Assembly (NCBI GenBank): GCA_016716335.1
Contig: JADJWN010000010.1
Location: 62,001-126,000 of the forward strand
Direction of reading: 5' to 3'
Source: Saprospiraceae bacterium
GTDB taxonomy: Bacteria; Bacteroidota; Bacteroidia; Chitinophagales; Saprospiraceae
DNA: 64,000 bases
Part shown: positions 50,501 through 62,200 of the stretch, piece by piece
How positions within the stretch are numbered: position 1 is the first letter of the stretch
Layout: each line of letters starts with the position of its first letter
Notes under the pieces: model-generated
The model's input: the letters and a program-made list of their open reading frames with translations, nothing else
Told to the model about the DNA's origin: nothing
Database searches by the model: none
Translations under genes and position numbers: made by a program

Positions 50501-51136
50501 GGACAACGCAGTCCTTCAATCCTTATTAATACATCCGGAATATACACCGTGACAGTAACCAGCAAAAACTGTACTTCCACAGCTCATAAAGTTGTTGAGT
50601 TTTCTTACAGCTCATTGCTTTTGCGCAGCAAAGTGGATACCATGTATATCAAGGCAGGTCAAACCTATCTATATACGTTATTGAGTGATTCATATTCAGA
50701 GGAGGACAGCATAAAAATCAGGCAAATCAACACACATGAAGCATTCCTCAAAACACATTCCATGGATCAAAAAGGCCTGTTAAGCATAGAATCAGAAAAG
50801 TCATTTGTGAAAAACATTGAACTGGCATATGAGATATGCGACAGATGTGGAAAATGTGTCACCAGAAAACTGATACTGATTGACGAGCAATTTAAGGATA
50901 TTTTCCTGCCCTCTTTCATAACTCCTTTTGCAAACGGGAATACCCACCTGAAATTTTCACCTGACCAGCTTAAGGAAGCAGAACTTTGGGTTTTCAATCA
51001 GTTAGGTCAGTTGATATACTACAAGAAAGGCTATGACAACAGCCTGGACATGGAAGCGTATCCGGCAGGAGTATATTATTATATACTTGGTATCTCGGGA
51101 ATGAAGATAAAAAGGGCATTCGTGCTGGTAAGATAA
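47511..51136 (+). CDS. Large secreted surface protein with a type IX-like C-terminal domain, apparent frameshift
   Basis: The restored protein is about 1208 residues. It has a signal-like N-terminus and a cysteine-rich region (about 45-440; many paired cysteines such as CGDCPCVG). Then come repeated Ig/PKD-like modules of the form 'ICxGxxxxLTASGG...YLWNTGxxxxxI...YTVTVT' (two clear copies near 50220-50580). The C-terminus (LKEAELWVFNQLGQLIYY...AGVYYYIL...KRAFVLVR) fits a type A sorting domain. The frame breaks near 49346; one added base in TTCGG gives GCSGTGSVFVEVQSS, a typical module end. It is probably exported by the type IX system and exposed on the surface; role unknown. Confidence 0.75.
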
Positions 51137-51373
51137 AGGGTCAGAAATATTTTTACCGGATGGGTAGTTAAACATTGATGTATCAACCTCAATCCTTACT
51201 TTTTCAGGAAGTTTATGTAAAAATTTAATTACAATATTTTAAGCCTGTTAAATTTTCAGGTTAAGGAAGCAATGAATTCATATGATGAATCATTAGCCAG
51301 ACTGCTGATATTTTATCCTCTGAAATTTGGGATGCTTATTTAGCAATAAAGAGGGATAAGTGGAGTGAAAAAA

Positions 51374-51410
51374 CAAAAAAACCCTTGATAATAAGTTGAT
51401 TATCAAGGGT
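51374..51410 (-). terminator. Terminator downstream of tRNA-Gln
   Basis: The 12-bp perfect stem ACCCTTGATAAT / ATTATCAAGGGT is followed on the minus strand by a T-rich run. It lies 6 nt beyond the tRNA 3' end. Confidence 0.75.
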
Positions 51411-51415
51411 TTTAG

Positions 51416-51486
51416 TTGACCCATAAGGATTCGAACCTTAACAGACAGAACCAAAATCTGTAGTGCTACCGTTACACCATGGGTCA
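51416..51486 (-). tRNA. tRNA-Gln (TTG anticodon)
   Basis: The 71-nt cloverleaf reads TGACCCA...TGGGTCA in the acceptor, with a short D arm (GGTGTAACGGTAGCAC), the anticodon arm ACAGA-TTTTGGT-TCTGT (anticodon TTG) and the T arm AAGG-TTCGAAT-CCTT. The mature 3' CCA is not encoded. Confidence 0.95.
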
Positions 51487-51561
51487 TTATTGCTTTTCAA
51501 AAGCGGTGCAAAAGTAAAGTTTTTTTCTATATAGCTGTATATTTTGATGTCAAAAAAAATT

Positions 51562-53525
51562 CTATTGCTGCTGTGATAGACCTATGTTGGGATCCAGCTC
51601 CCTCGCTTTGGCAAGGTACTTTTCTGCATTGGCATTGTCTCCTGTATTCCTGTATGCATTGGAAAGATTGAGGTATGACGGTGCATGGTCGGGCAGCAGT
51701 TGCACTACTTTTTCAAAATAACTGACAGCAGCAGTATGATTGCCTTTTATGCCATTGGCTACTCCGAGAAGGCGTAGGGTTTCAGCGTCGTTGGGGTTGA
51801 GCGAAAGGGAGCGGGTCAGATACTGCTCCGCTTTTCCCAGATTGTTTTCCACTTCGCCGGCACGCCTGCCTGCATCCCGCAGGGTCACCGCCAGATTGGT
51901 GGCTGCATCGTTGAAATCCGGATCTATTCGCAGTGCCGCATCATAGGATTGGATGGCAGCATCAAACTCCCGAAGATAATAATGCGCATTCCCCTTAATC
52001 AGGTAAGCATTCTTATAGGTAGGATGTATCTCCAGAGCATGTATCAGATAGCCGATAGCTTCCTTCAGCATACTTTGCTTTTTAGCCTCATCCTTCTCAT
52101 CAAATGCCGCTGTGGTCAGAGCACCGCCGGCAGCATCCAGCACCTTGGCACTGTTGGCAGAGGTTTTTACATCAGTGGTAAACAGGGTAAAGTCATCCTT
52201 CCAAACTGTATTTCGGGTCAGGGTCTTGTAGCTGTAAGCCAATGAAAGCAATGCCAGCAACCCGATGAACGCCTGCTGTCCCATACGTTTCAAAACATAT
52301 TCTGTCAGCAACCATCCCAATAATATGGCAAAGCCTAAGGAAGGCATAAACATAAATCGCTCCGACATATTGGTACCTATGGGAAATACCAGATTGTATA
52401 CTATAGACAAAGTGATCAGAAAAAATAACACTCCGAATCCCGGAATGCTACGGGTTTTGAGTGCTCTGATACCAATGACAGCGAGCACCGCATAAGTGAT
52501 CAGACTCAGTATTACCCCGAAATCTCCGAATTGCATTATGCCGATGTGTCTCGGATAATAATCATGTGTGAGCGGATGCGGGAAAATGAGCAACTGGATA
52601 TATTTACCCAGTGTGTACACGATTGTGGCCAGCTTTTCGCCGGCTGTAAAAGGCACATAAGTATTATTCACCCACTTGAGATAGGGATTATTCATGAGTT
52701 CCATAGGGGCACCGCCAAAATCATTACCCAAAACAGCCCCACGAATCAATAAAAATAATACCGCCGGAATACCGAGATACAATCCGTAACTGTTTACACT
52801 GAATTTTACCCCGGGTCGGAAAAAGTAAACAGCCAATGGCACTATGGCCAGAAATGTGATGGTGTTTTCTTTGGACAACAGTCCGAGAAATAATGCAAAC
52901 GCAGAAAATAGTAGGTATTTCATTTGTGGAGAATCCACATATCTTACAGCATAGTATAAAGCTCCCATACTGCCCAGCATCGCCATGATTTCGTCCCTTC
53001 CCTTGATATTGGCCACAGCCTCTGTATGCAGCGGATGCAATGCATAAATGACTGCCACCGCCAGTACCATCCACCTTTTTTCAGCAGTGTCTTCTTTATG
53101 ACACCATATCAGGGCCAAAGTGTGATAAATCACAAAACACAAAAAGCCATACAATATCACATTGATCAGATGCCCTGTGAATGGACTCTTTCCAAAGAGT
53201 TCGTATTCCAGCGCAAACATGGCCGGAGTGAGCGGTCTGTAACGACCTCCGGATACCAATTTATCCTTGCCCTCAGTTTTGAAAAAAGCCAAAAAAAAGT
53301 ATCTTTTGTAAACAGGCCTTTCAAACCTTTGATACCTTGAGTGGTAAACATATTGTCATAAATCACAATAGCATCATCCTGTGTAAAGTCGTGCTTCAGG
53401 GTATTGAAATATACCAGGGCTCCCAAGGCAAAGACTATCCATCCGTGCCACCTGAACGAATCAGGCATTAAAGAAGAGGCCGTTTTACGGGAGGTATTAC
53501 GTTGGTTTTTTTGTTTTTTGCACAC
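51562..53525 (-). CDS. TMTC-like membrane protein with C-terminal TPR repeats, apparent frameshift
   Basis: The restored protein is about 654 residues. About ten membrane helices come first, including the luminal-loop motif HDFTQDDAIVIYDN and GGRYRPLTPAMFALEY typical of TMTC/O-mannosyltransferase-like (GT-C) proteins. At least four TPR repeats follow (for example AIQSYDAALRIDPDFNDAATNLAVTL). The frame breaks at an A8 run (53291-53298); removing one base gives FTKDTFFGFFKTEGK and a continuous protein. GT-C members transfer sugars from lipid carriers; whether this one glycosylates proteins is unknown. It lies alone, with tRNA-Gln 76 bp downstream. Confidence 0.75.
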
Positions 53526-53921
53526 ATGGAGACAAAATTACATATAAATTTTATCTGTCATGTATCCATAGTTCAGGAAAATTTGCTGGACTGAAAAAGT
53601 ACTCTGTTATTTGAAAAAGTTGGTTGTTTAAGTTGAAATATTGTTGTAACAAATTAATGCTAATATCTAATGCAGACCGGAAACAATTAAATCAGTCATC
53701 TAAGCCAAATATTAATTCAAACTTAAAACAATTCTAACGGTCATCTATCTGATTGAAGTATGAATACTTTTATCCGGATTTTGAAAAAAAGAATTTCAAT
53801 CTATGAGCCCGCCTCATGCCATGCAAGCTGTATCGCCACTTGGTTTTTATTTCTCAATTATTTGTTCATTGCTATTAATATTTTACATTTACATCTTCAT
53901 CAGAAATAATAGATGTCATAA
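53526..53921. other. Intergenic region between divergent genes
   Basis: Apart from the promoter at 53861-53891 I see nothing recognisable in these 396 bases. Confidence 0.5.
53861..53891 (+). promoter_or_regulatory. Promoter of the hybrid sensor gene
   Basis: TTTG (53861-53864), 19 nt, then TACATTTA (53884-53891), a 7/8 match. Transcription would begin close to 53898, 24 nt before the ATG. Confidence 0.45.
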
Positions 53922-56691
53922 ATGATTTCGGCAAAATATATTTTATACGTTTTGATGCCATTATCATTATTCAGCCAACCTGCCTCTTTTAATGCAATAC
54001 TAAAGGAAAAAAACGACAGTATCAGATGTGTCTTATTGGTTGAAGCCTCGGATTATTATAAGTTTCACAGTGTGGATACTTTAATAATGGTAGCAGACGA
54101 ACTCATTACATCTGCTCAAAAATTAAGGTCTGATTCATTTTTAGAATCAGGGTATAATGTCAAAAGTCTGGGATTGAAGTTTAAGGGAGAATATGGCGCT
54201 GCCACAGAGTATGCCCAAGCGGCACTAGACCTGAACAGTAAAACCGCAAATAAAATCAATCGGGCAAAAATACTGCTCAACTATGCTGACCTCATGCGGC
54301 AGCAAAAACAATATGAAGTATGCGAACGATATCACCGGGAGGGATTATCAATAGCAAAACAAGCAAACGACAGTGCATTAATGGCCAGGTTTTACATAAA
54401 CTCCGGACTGATGTTTTCTAACATGGGAAAAACTGATTCTGCATTTGTTTATTACAAAAACGGGATAGCCATTACCGATAAAGTGGATGCACTGAAGAAT
54501 ACGGGCATTACGGCCCGTCTCAATCTCAGTCAGCTATACTACCTTCAGGGTAATTACAGTGAAATGATCAAAATGGCCAATGAAGTCTATAAATATGCCA
54601 TCCAGGAGGAGGACGAAGATCATATCAGCCTGGGGGCCACGAATGTGGCAATAGGATATCTCAAGCTGGGGGATTTTTGATAAAGCCCTTGAATACATCG
54701 GGCGGGCAGAAGATGCGGCAAAGAAATATAACAGTCCTCAGAATCTGCTTCTGGCCCTGGGCAATGCCTCAGATATCTATGCTGAAAAAGGAGATTACAA
54801 ATCTGCATACCATAAAGCTCTTGCATACATCGGACTCAAAGATTCATTGCGATCGGCACTGTATGATCGAAACCTGACAGAGATGACCACAAAATATGAG
54901 CTCAAAGAAAAAGAAAATCAGCTTACCCAGCATCAACTTACTATCCAGAAACAGGCTGCCCGGCAAAAACTTGTTATATGGATTTCATTGGTTTTGATTC
55001 TTTCCGTAGTACTTCTCTTTTTCTACCTTAAAAACCGTCAGGAACTCAAGCGAAAAACAGCGGAAGCTGAGGCTGAAAAAGCCAGATTGACCGCCGAGCT
55101 CGAACATACCAAACTGGAAAAAATGGAAGAGATGGACCAGCTGCGCAGCAGGTTTTTTGCCAATATCAGCCATGAGTTCAGAACACCCTTGACTCTTATA
55201 CTTAATCCGGTGGACAGACTGCTCGGAGTAATAAAAAACGCTGAACATCACAGGTATCTGGATATGATCCGAAGCAACGCAGTCAGATTGCTGGAGCTGG
55301 TCAATCAGCTGCTTGATCTGTCCAAACTGGAAAGTGGAAAAGAAAGACTCACTATAGGTAAATATGACATAAAAAAGTTTTGTTTGGCAGTGGGAGCCAT
55401 GTTTGAAAGTCTGGGACATCAAAAAAACATACAGTTTAACATCAATGTACCGGAAAATGAAACAATCGGCTATTTTGACAGGGATAAAATGCACAAAATA
55501 ATTACCAATCTGCTGTCCAATGCTTTCAAATTTACTCCGCCGGGTGGCATAGTTCAGTTGTCCCTGACTCTCGGGGAACCGGAACTGGCCTGCATTTCCG
55601 TAAAGGATACAGGTATGGGTATTTCAGTGGAAAATCAGGCTGTATTGTTTGAGAGATTTATGTCTTTTTCCGGTTCGGAAACTCAAAAAAGCAGTGGTAT
55701 AGGCCTTTCATTGGTCAAAGAGTTGGTGCTGCTGCATAAAGGAACCATCCATGTGTACAGTGAAGTAGGAAAAGGGTCAGAATTTATCGTAAAAATACCT
55801 CTAAGCAAAGAGAAATACCAGGATGCCGTAGAGAATGAAAAACCGGAAGACCCGGCATGGAGTGATACCAACATTTCTTCTCTTACACAGAGATATGATA
55901 CACCCGGAATCAAAATGCCCGGAATGCCTGATTTAGAGAGTGCATCCAGGCCCTTATTATTGATTGCTGAAGATAATCCTGATGTGAGCTCACTGATCAT
56001 TGATATATGTAATCTGCATTTTCAGGTTATTACGGCTGAAAACGGCAGATCTGCACTTGCTATGGCAATTGAAAAAGTACCGGATATTATCATTACGGAT
56101 GTCATGATGCCCGAAATGGATGGAATGCAGTTGTGCGAATCCCTGCGCAGTAATGATCTGACCAGCCATATACCCATTATCATGCTTACTGCCAGAGGTG
56201 ACAGGCAGGATAAGCTTACGGGACTCAAGACCGGTGCTGATGATTACCTGACAAAACCCTTTGACAATGAAGAATTGATCGTGAGACTGCAAAACTTACT
56301 TGAACGACGCAGAAAACTTCAGGAACATTTCAAAAGAGTATTGCATGCATTTGTACCGGTCGATGTAGATGCCAAGAGTATAGATGCAACTTTTCTCCAG
56401 AATCTGAAGAAAAAGATCGAAAATAAAATGCATGATGAAAACTACGGAGTGAGTGAACTTGCATCAGATTTGGCATTAAGCAGAAGCCAGCTTCACAGAA
56501 AAGTATCAGGACTTCTGGGACTGTCCCCCAATGAAATCATCAGAAATATGCGCTTGGAAAAAGCCAGAATGCTCATCAGGAAAAACACCGGCACAATCGC
56601 AGAGATTGCATATGGATGCGGATTTTCATCTCCGGCATATTTTGCCAAATGTTACAAAGATTATTTCGGCCATACTGCGGGTGAAGAATGA
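53922..56691 (+). CDS. One-component hybrid sensor: TPR, histidine kinase, receiver and AraC domains; apparent frameshift
   Basis: The restored protein is about 922 residues. It has an N-terminal signal-like segment and TPR repeats (about 60-315, periplasmic), a membrane helix (about 350-370) and a coiled coil. The kinase has H-box SHEFRTP (His about 417), NLLSNAFKFTP, DTGMGIS and GIGLSLVKE. The receiver has a phospho-Asp in ITDVMMPEMDG (about 726) and Lys in YLTKPF. A C-terminal AraC-type helix-turn-helix (ELASDLALSRSQLHRKVSGLLG, GCGFSSPAYFAKCY) ends it. One extra T in the T5 run 54674-54678 splits the gene after LKLGDF; removal gives GDFDKALEYIGRA. It senses and regulates in one molecule; targets unknown, possibly the genes downstream. 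Confidence 0.85.
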
Positions 56692-56902
56692 AAGAAACTG
56701 AACCAAGACCTCAGGTTTTACCCCACTTTCAAAAAGTTTTTTCATTTACATACTATTGAAATACAGGGTATTATATCTGATGCTACAATTTTGCAATATG
56801 CTGCGACAATTTTGATACTTGCCTGGGTGGTGCGTCCCACATCTTTGTACCCATCAAATTTTCCGTTCGGGATTTTTTCTTAACCACTTTAAAATCAAAA
56901 AT

Positions 56903-57787
56903 ATGAAACGCATTCTGAAATGGCTTGCTTACACACTGGTTGTACTTATTGTATTGTTATTATCAGGCTCATGGTATTTTTCTTCAAGATTCAATAAAGA
57001 GTTTGAAAAAGTAATAGATTTTGAACCCAAAGCTATTCCGATACCTGCTGATTCTGCTTCTGTTGAAAGGGGAAGAATTCTGGCCGTGGACTGCAGATCA
57101 TGCCATGGTGCCGATCTGGGCGGAAAAGTATTTTTTGATGATCCAGGCATAGGAATGCTTCCATCCTCCAATCTTACAGGGTCTCCCGGTTCGGAAACTG
57201 AACATTATACAGATATGGATTTTGTGAAAGCCATCCGTCATGGTCTGAATAAATCCGGCCATAAACTTATGATTATGCCGAGCCTGCCCTACTCACATAT
57301 AAGTGATGAGGATCTGGGATGTCTGATCGCATTTATCCGCACTTTGCCTGAAGTAGAACGAAAATTTCCGAAAAGAAAACTGACTTATATGGCGCAGGTG
57401 ATGGCAGGTGCCGGATTATTTGGCAACCTCTTTCATTATGACATCATAGATCACCGGAATGCTGTAAATGTTCCTGCTGTTCCAATAGGAAATAGCATTG
57501 AATATGGTTCTTATCTCACCCATATACACGGATGCAATGACTGCCACAAAAAAGACCTGAAAGGTGGTAAAGCTCCGGATCCGGTCTCACCACCTGTACC
57601 TGATATCTCCAATTCCGGTGCTGTGGGACGATGGAATACTGAACAATTCATTAGTGTATTCCGTACAGGCACCACTCCTGAAGGAAAAGTACTGGATGCT
57701 CAGTTTATGCCCTTTGCAGGTCTGGGTGCTCACAGTGACACAGAAATTGAGGCAGTGTACAATTACATCAAGTCGTTGAATAACTAA
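56903..57787 (+). CDS. Membrane-anchored diheme cytochrome c
   Basis: This is a 294-residue protein with an N-terminal membrane anchor (about 8-26) and two cytochrome c domains, each with one heme site: CRSCH (64-68) and CNDCH (211-215). Possible Met ligands lie in MLPSSNL and FMPFAG. It probably transfers electrons in the periplasm; its partner is unknown. The ATG at 56903 starts just before the anchor; an upstream in-frame start at 56819 would add a sequence without the usual signal form. It is the first gene after the hybrid sensor, 212 bp downstream on the same strand. Confidence 0.88.
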   Translation: MKRILKWLAYTLVVLIVLLLSGSWYFSSRFNKEFEKVIDFEPKAIPIPADSASVERGRILAVDCRSCHGADLGGKVFFDDPGIGMLPSSNLTGSPGSETEHYTDMDFVKAIRHGLNKSGHKLMIMPSLPYSHISDEDLGCLIAFIRTLPEVERKFPKRKLTYMAQVMAGAGLFGNLFHYDIIDHRNAVNVPAVPIGNSIEYGSYLTHIHGCNDCHKKDLKGGKAPDPVSPPVPDISNSGAVGRWNTEQFISVFRTGTTPEGKVLDAQFMPFAGLGAHSDTEIEAVYNYIKSLNN

Positions 57788-57861
57788 AATTAAATTTTCT
57801 GTACTTCAAATTATTATTTCAATTCACATTAATTATTCATTCATTTTAAAAAATTCAAACA

Positions 57862-58272
57862 ATGCAAACAAAATCAATTTTTACCGTTTTTGCCGGATTT
57901 GTTACCTTAATGCTGAGCGGTTTTTTCTTCTATGAAGTATTATTAAAATCCTATTTTTCAAAATTGATGGAAAGTATGGGAGACTGTGTAATCAAAGAAC
58001 CTCCTTTCCTTCCAATGATTGTGGCACACTTATGTTTTACCATCTTATTATGGATTATCCTCAATGCCAATAATGTCAATTCTTTCATGGGTGGAATTCA
58101 AAAGTCATGGTTGCCGGTGCTGCTGATTATGGTGTGGTATGATGCATGGCTCTTTACGTTCATGCCACAGATGACATTACAGATCGGAATCATTGATGTC
58201 CTTACCAATGGGCTATGTACCCTGCTGGCAGCAGGAGTCATGGGTTGGGTAATGGGACAATTCAAATCATGA
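57862..58272 (+). CDS. Membrane protein of unknown function, four helices
   Basis: This is a 136-residue integral membrane protein with four hydrophobic segments (about 5-25, 48-66, 80-97 and 105-130). I recognise no family beyond a possible resemblance to small DUF membrane proteins. It follows the cytochrome c gene by 74 bp and is closed by a strong terminator, so the two may form one transcript. Confidence 0.75.
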   Translation: MQTKSIFTVFAGFVTLMLSGFFFYEVLLKSYFSKLMESMGDCVIKEPPFLPMIVAHLCFTILLWIILNANNVNSFMGGIQKSWLPVLLIMVWYDAWLFTFMPQMTLQIGIIDVLTNGLCTLLAAGVMGWVMGQFKS

Positions 58273-58283
58273 TTTGTTTTGAT

Positions 58284-58329
58284 GGCCCGAACCGATTAAA
58301 TACAGGTATTGATTGGGTTCGGGCCTTTT
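58284..58329 (+). terminator. Rho-independent terminator
   Basis: The 10-bp stem GGCCCGAACC / GGTTCGGGCC has a loop of about 22 nt and is followed by TTTT, 11 nt after the stop of the preceding gene. Confidence 0.75.
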
Positions 58330-58389
58330 CCATATTTTTTTTTCGAAACTCTCTGCTTTAAATTTTCAAAACTTTAAAAATAGCCAAAA

Positions 58390-59076
58390 ATGATCACAGA
58401 TCAATATCAGAAAGTAGGTATTATCACCATCCTTTCCGGTATAATAGCTTTGTTAAGTTATACTTTGGCAGGAGCTGCCATAAACTTCCGCTTTGAAGCA
58501 TTTACCGACCTTAGTTTAATTCTAAAAATGGATGATATCCATGTACCCATGCTCAGGTGGAGTATGATTACAGATATATTCGGATATTATCTGCTGTTGT
58601 TACCCCTGGTATTTTTTACACATGCAGAAATGAAAGACAGGTCGTCCTGGAGTCAGATTTACACTTATTGCGGTGGAGGGTATATTCTTATGGGCTCTAC
58701 AGGTGCTGCAATCCTATCTGTGGTCTGGCCGTGGTGTATTATGCAATATCAAACTACTGATACTCAGGCTCAGCAAATCATGGAATATGTGTTTGGAGCG
58801 GTTTCTCAAATTGTCTCCGGGGGTATATGGAATCAACTGGATGCATTGCTGATGTCTGTCTGGCTCATAGGTTTGAGCAGTATTTTAAGGTCATATGATT
58901 CATTGACAGCAGGGTTAACTTTTTTCACAGGTCTGTGTTCGCTTTGTGATTTTTTGGGTGGCATGCTTCAGATCAGCACATTAGCTGATACAGGGCTAAA
59001 TCTTTACTTAGTGCTGGCACCGGTCTGGGCCATTTATATCGGAATGAAGGTCAGAAAAAACCAATTATTTACCTGA
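58390..59076 (+). CDS. DUF4386-like membrane protein
   Basis: This is a 228-residue protein with about six membrane helices and the N-terminal 'YQKVGIITILSGIIALLSY' start typical of DUF4386-like families. The function is unknown. It stands alone after a terminator. It is followed by a 194-bp gap with nothing recognisable before the convergent helicase gene. Confidence 0.7.
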   Translation: MITDQYQKVGIITILSGIIALLSYTLAGAAINFRFEAFTDLSLILKMDDIHVPMLRWSMITDIFGYYLLLLPLVFFTHAEMKDRSSWSQIYTYCGGGYILMGSTGAAILSVVWPWCIMQYQTTDTQAQQIMEYVFGAVSQIVSGGIWNQLDALLMSVWLIGLSSILRSYDSLTAGLTFFTGLCSLCDFLGGMLQISTLADTGLNLYLVLAPVWAIYIGMKVRKNQLFT

Positions 59077-59270
59077 GATGATCAACCCCTGGATTTTAAC
59101 AAAGATAACTCTCAGGAATCAAAAGAAATGAACTACACCGCTTTCATGGGCGAGAAAAAGCCTGTATTTATCCAAAACAGATAAAATTCATATTTCAAAG
59201 AATACAGGATCCGATTCAGTATTCTACGCTTTCTATCCTGTTCAAAGACTACTTTTTGTAAGTTGAATCA

Positions 59271-62200
59271 TTAATCCCTCAGCACAACCGGTTCATAATT
59301 TTCCTGCGCACTTTCATACAGGATGTCAGCATCCTCTTCTGTAATCGCAGTCATTTCTCTGATGCTCATATTTTTATTGACGAAATTACACCATTTGCAA
59401 TCCGGTTTTTCACAGCCCGGCGTAAACTGTCGGTTCATAATTTTTGCATAGGCATCCTTTAGTTGAGCAGTCACAATAGCTACGTCTTCAGGTTCTACGA
59501 CAATACTTTTGCGATGATATCTTCCATCACGGTCTTTTTCCACAAAGTCCATGATTCCTTCCTTCATGGCATAGGGCAGCTTCCGCTGACTGTCTAGCAG
59601 AATCTTGTAAAACACAATCTGCCTCCAGTAGTCACCCCCGATTTCATTATTTTCGGGTTCTGCCTTTTTGAGTTTACTGCTATTAAAATTACCGGTTTTA
59701 TAATCCACTACCACAATATGATTGTCGTATATCTCTATTTTATCAATAAATCCCCGTAGAGGCACTCCTTCGTACTGCACGGAGTCCACCCGGAACTCCA
59801 GTTCATAATCCCTGGGCCTGAGCCAGTGATCTTTATATTTCTCATAATATTCAGAAAGGAGATTGACCCCATGGGTTGAGTAATTGCCAAACTCCTGATC
59901 TGTAAAATCCCCTTTATATTTTTCCATACCCTCCCTGAAAAAGGCAAGTAATTTGTCCAACGAACCGTAAGATCTCGGATTGCTGTTCTTGATATCTTTG
60001 ACAAATTTTTCAAGCGCATAATGTACAGCATTACCAAATCCCATGGTTTTACTCCTCGCTTCCGGCACCCTGAGCACGGTGTCAAAGTAAAAACTCAAAG
60101 GACACTCCAGATACTTATTGAGATTGGTATTGCTCATTCTAAAGTTTTCCAGCATCTTTTGTACGGCAGTATTGTCAATCAGCTGTGCCTGACCTGACTT
60201 GTAACGCATTAAAACAGCTTTGTATCTGAGCACCACTTCATCAGGTACATTTACTTGCATTATCTTGTCGTCAGGTGACATACACTCTGAGATAAATTTT
60301 GACATTTCTTTTTCCTTTTCCTTATCTTCAACTTTATAATAGCTGATATACAGATAGTGCTTTGACCGTGTCATAGCTACATAGAAAAGGCGACGGTCGT
60401 CTTCTTCAGAGGCCTCGGTAGTTTTCGATGTCAGATTGGGTGGTAAGGTGAATTGATTATTGGAACTGCGTTTATTCTCCCAATTGTCCTTAACACACTT
60501 AATAATAAATACATGCTCAAATTCCAATCCTTTTGATCCATGAGCCGTCATAAAATTAATACCGTTATTATCCGACATAATTCTGTACAACGATATCGGC
60601 AGTTCGCTTTCTTCCATCAGTTCTATGGTGTGCAGCAGATCTGAAAGGGTGATTTTGGGTTTTCTCGCTGCTTCTGATTTGACAAAATCAAAAAAGCTGT
60701 TGAGCAATTGCAGTTTCCAGCGACTCTCCGGGCTTCTCAAGGCCTGATCCAGTATCCCGCTTTCGGTGATTACTTTTTCGATAAAGCCCTGTACCGTATG
60801 ATTGGGTATATCACTGATCCACCGCTCCAGCAGGGCAGAAAGCTTCAGGAAAGTTTCTGTGTCCTGTATTCCTGCATCTGCGAGTACACTTTTATCTGCA
60901 ATCCACCTGCGGAAATAGATATTTTCAAACTTTTCACCCTCTTCTGCATCCTTATAACTTTTTGTCAACCTTTTGGCTCTGTGAAGACTCAACAATGCCG
61001 CATCCAGAGCATGAATTCCAAAATATGAGTAATGCAGAATCTCAAACAATCGATGATCCGCACTGAATGGCTTCTGAAATTCTTCGTTCAGATAAGCCAG
61101 CAGATTGATTAATTTCTGTATATCTATTTCTTCAAGAATATTGACCTTCTTCTTGACATTGACAGGAATATTCCGGGCCATGAAATATTGTATCAGATTG
61201 ACTCCATGGTCATTTTTGGTATATATTACGGCAATGTCACTGTAAGGCACATTTTGAGAAGCCAGCTCTTCAATTTTCATTACTATCCCCGCTTCTTCCT
61301 GTGTAGGATTGGCATACTCTATAAATTGTGGGGCAAATGACGCAATGCCCCGGGGAGTTCTTTTTTCTTCAAGGTTTTTTGTGAGGTGAGTGTATTTTCG
61401 CACTAATCTCTCACTATTGTTTTCAATTAATTTTTTAGAGGTATCCAGAATAATCTGACTGGACCTGAAATTGTCAGTCAAGACTATTTCAAGCGGATTG
61501 AACCGCTCCCTGAATTCTATGATACTGTTCATATTGGCACCCTGAAAACGGAAAATACTCTGGTCGTCATCCCCTACGATAAAGAGATTGGGTGACTCCC
61601 AGTAACCAGCCAGGAGAAACAGCAATTCATTCTGGGCACCATTGGTATCCTGATATTCGTCCACCATGATATACTGGTACTTTTCCTGGTATTTGCCCAG
61701 CAGATAATCATCTGATCTGAACTTTTCGATTACCCACAATATCATATCTGCATAATCAAACCGCTCCCTTTTCTTCAGAGCCTCTTCATACTTATGGATC
61801 AGTTCTGCACCGGCCAGAAGCTTTAGATTTTTTTCAGTTTCTTCTGTGACATCCCTTATTTTGAGATCTCCCGGATGATATGTTATACCGCCTGCTGTGC
61901 TCTTGCGCTTATAAACATGCGGATTTTCGGGATGGTCTTTGTCCTGAATTATGGCATTCCTTTCTTCTACTTTCTGACGTATAAATTCCACAGACCAGTC
62001 TTCCTGTTTCATAAGATTGAAGAGGTTGTCCAGCCTCATCCTGTCGGAATATAAATTTCCTTTAAATTTTTTGAGGATATGATCCTTTGGAAGCTCATCC
62101 AGTATTTCTCTCAAAATTTCTACCTTTTCCAGATCAGATACTACCTGCAGATCGCGAAATGAGCCGAACGCATCCGGATTATCCTTAATCACCATATTGC

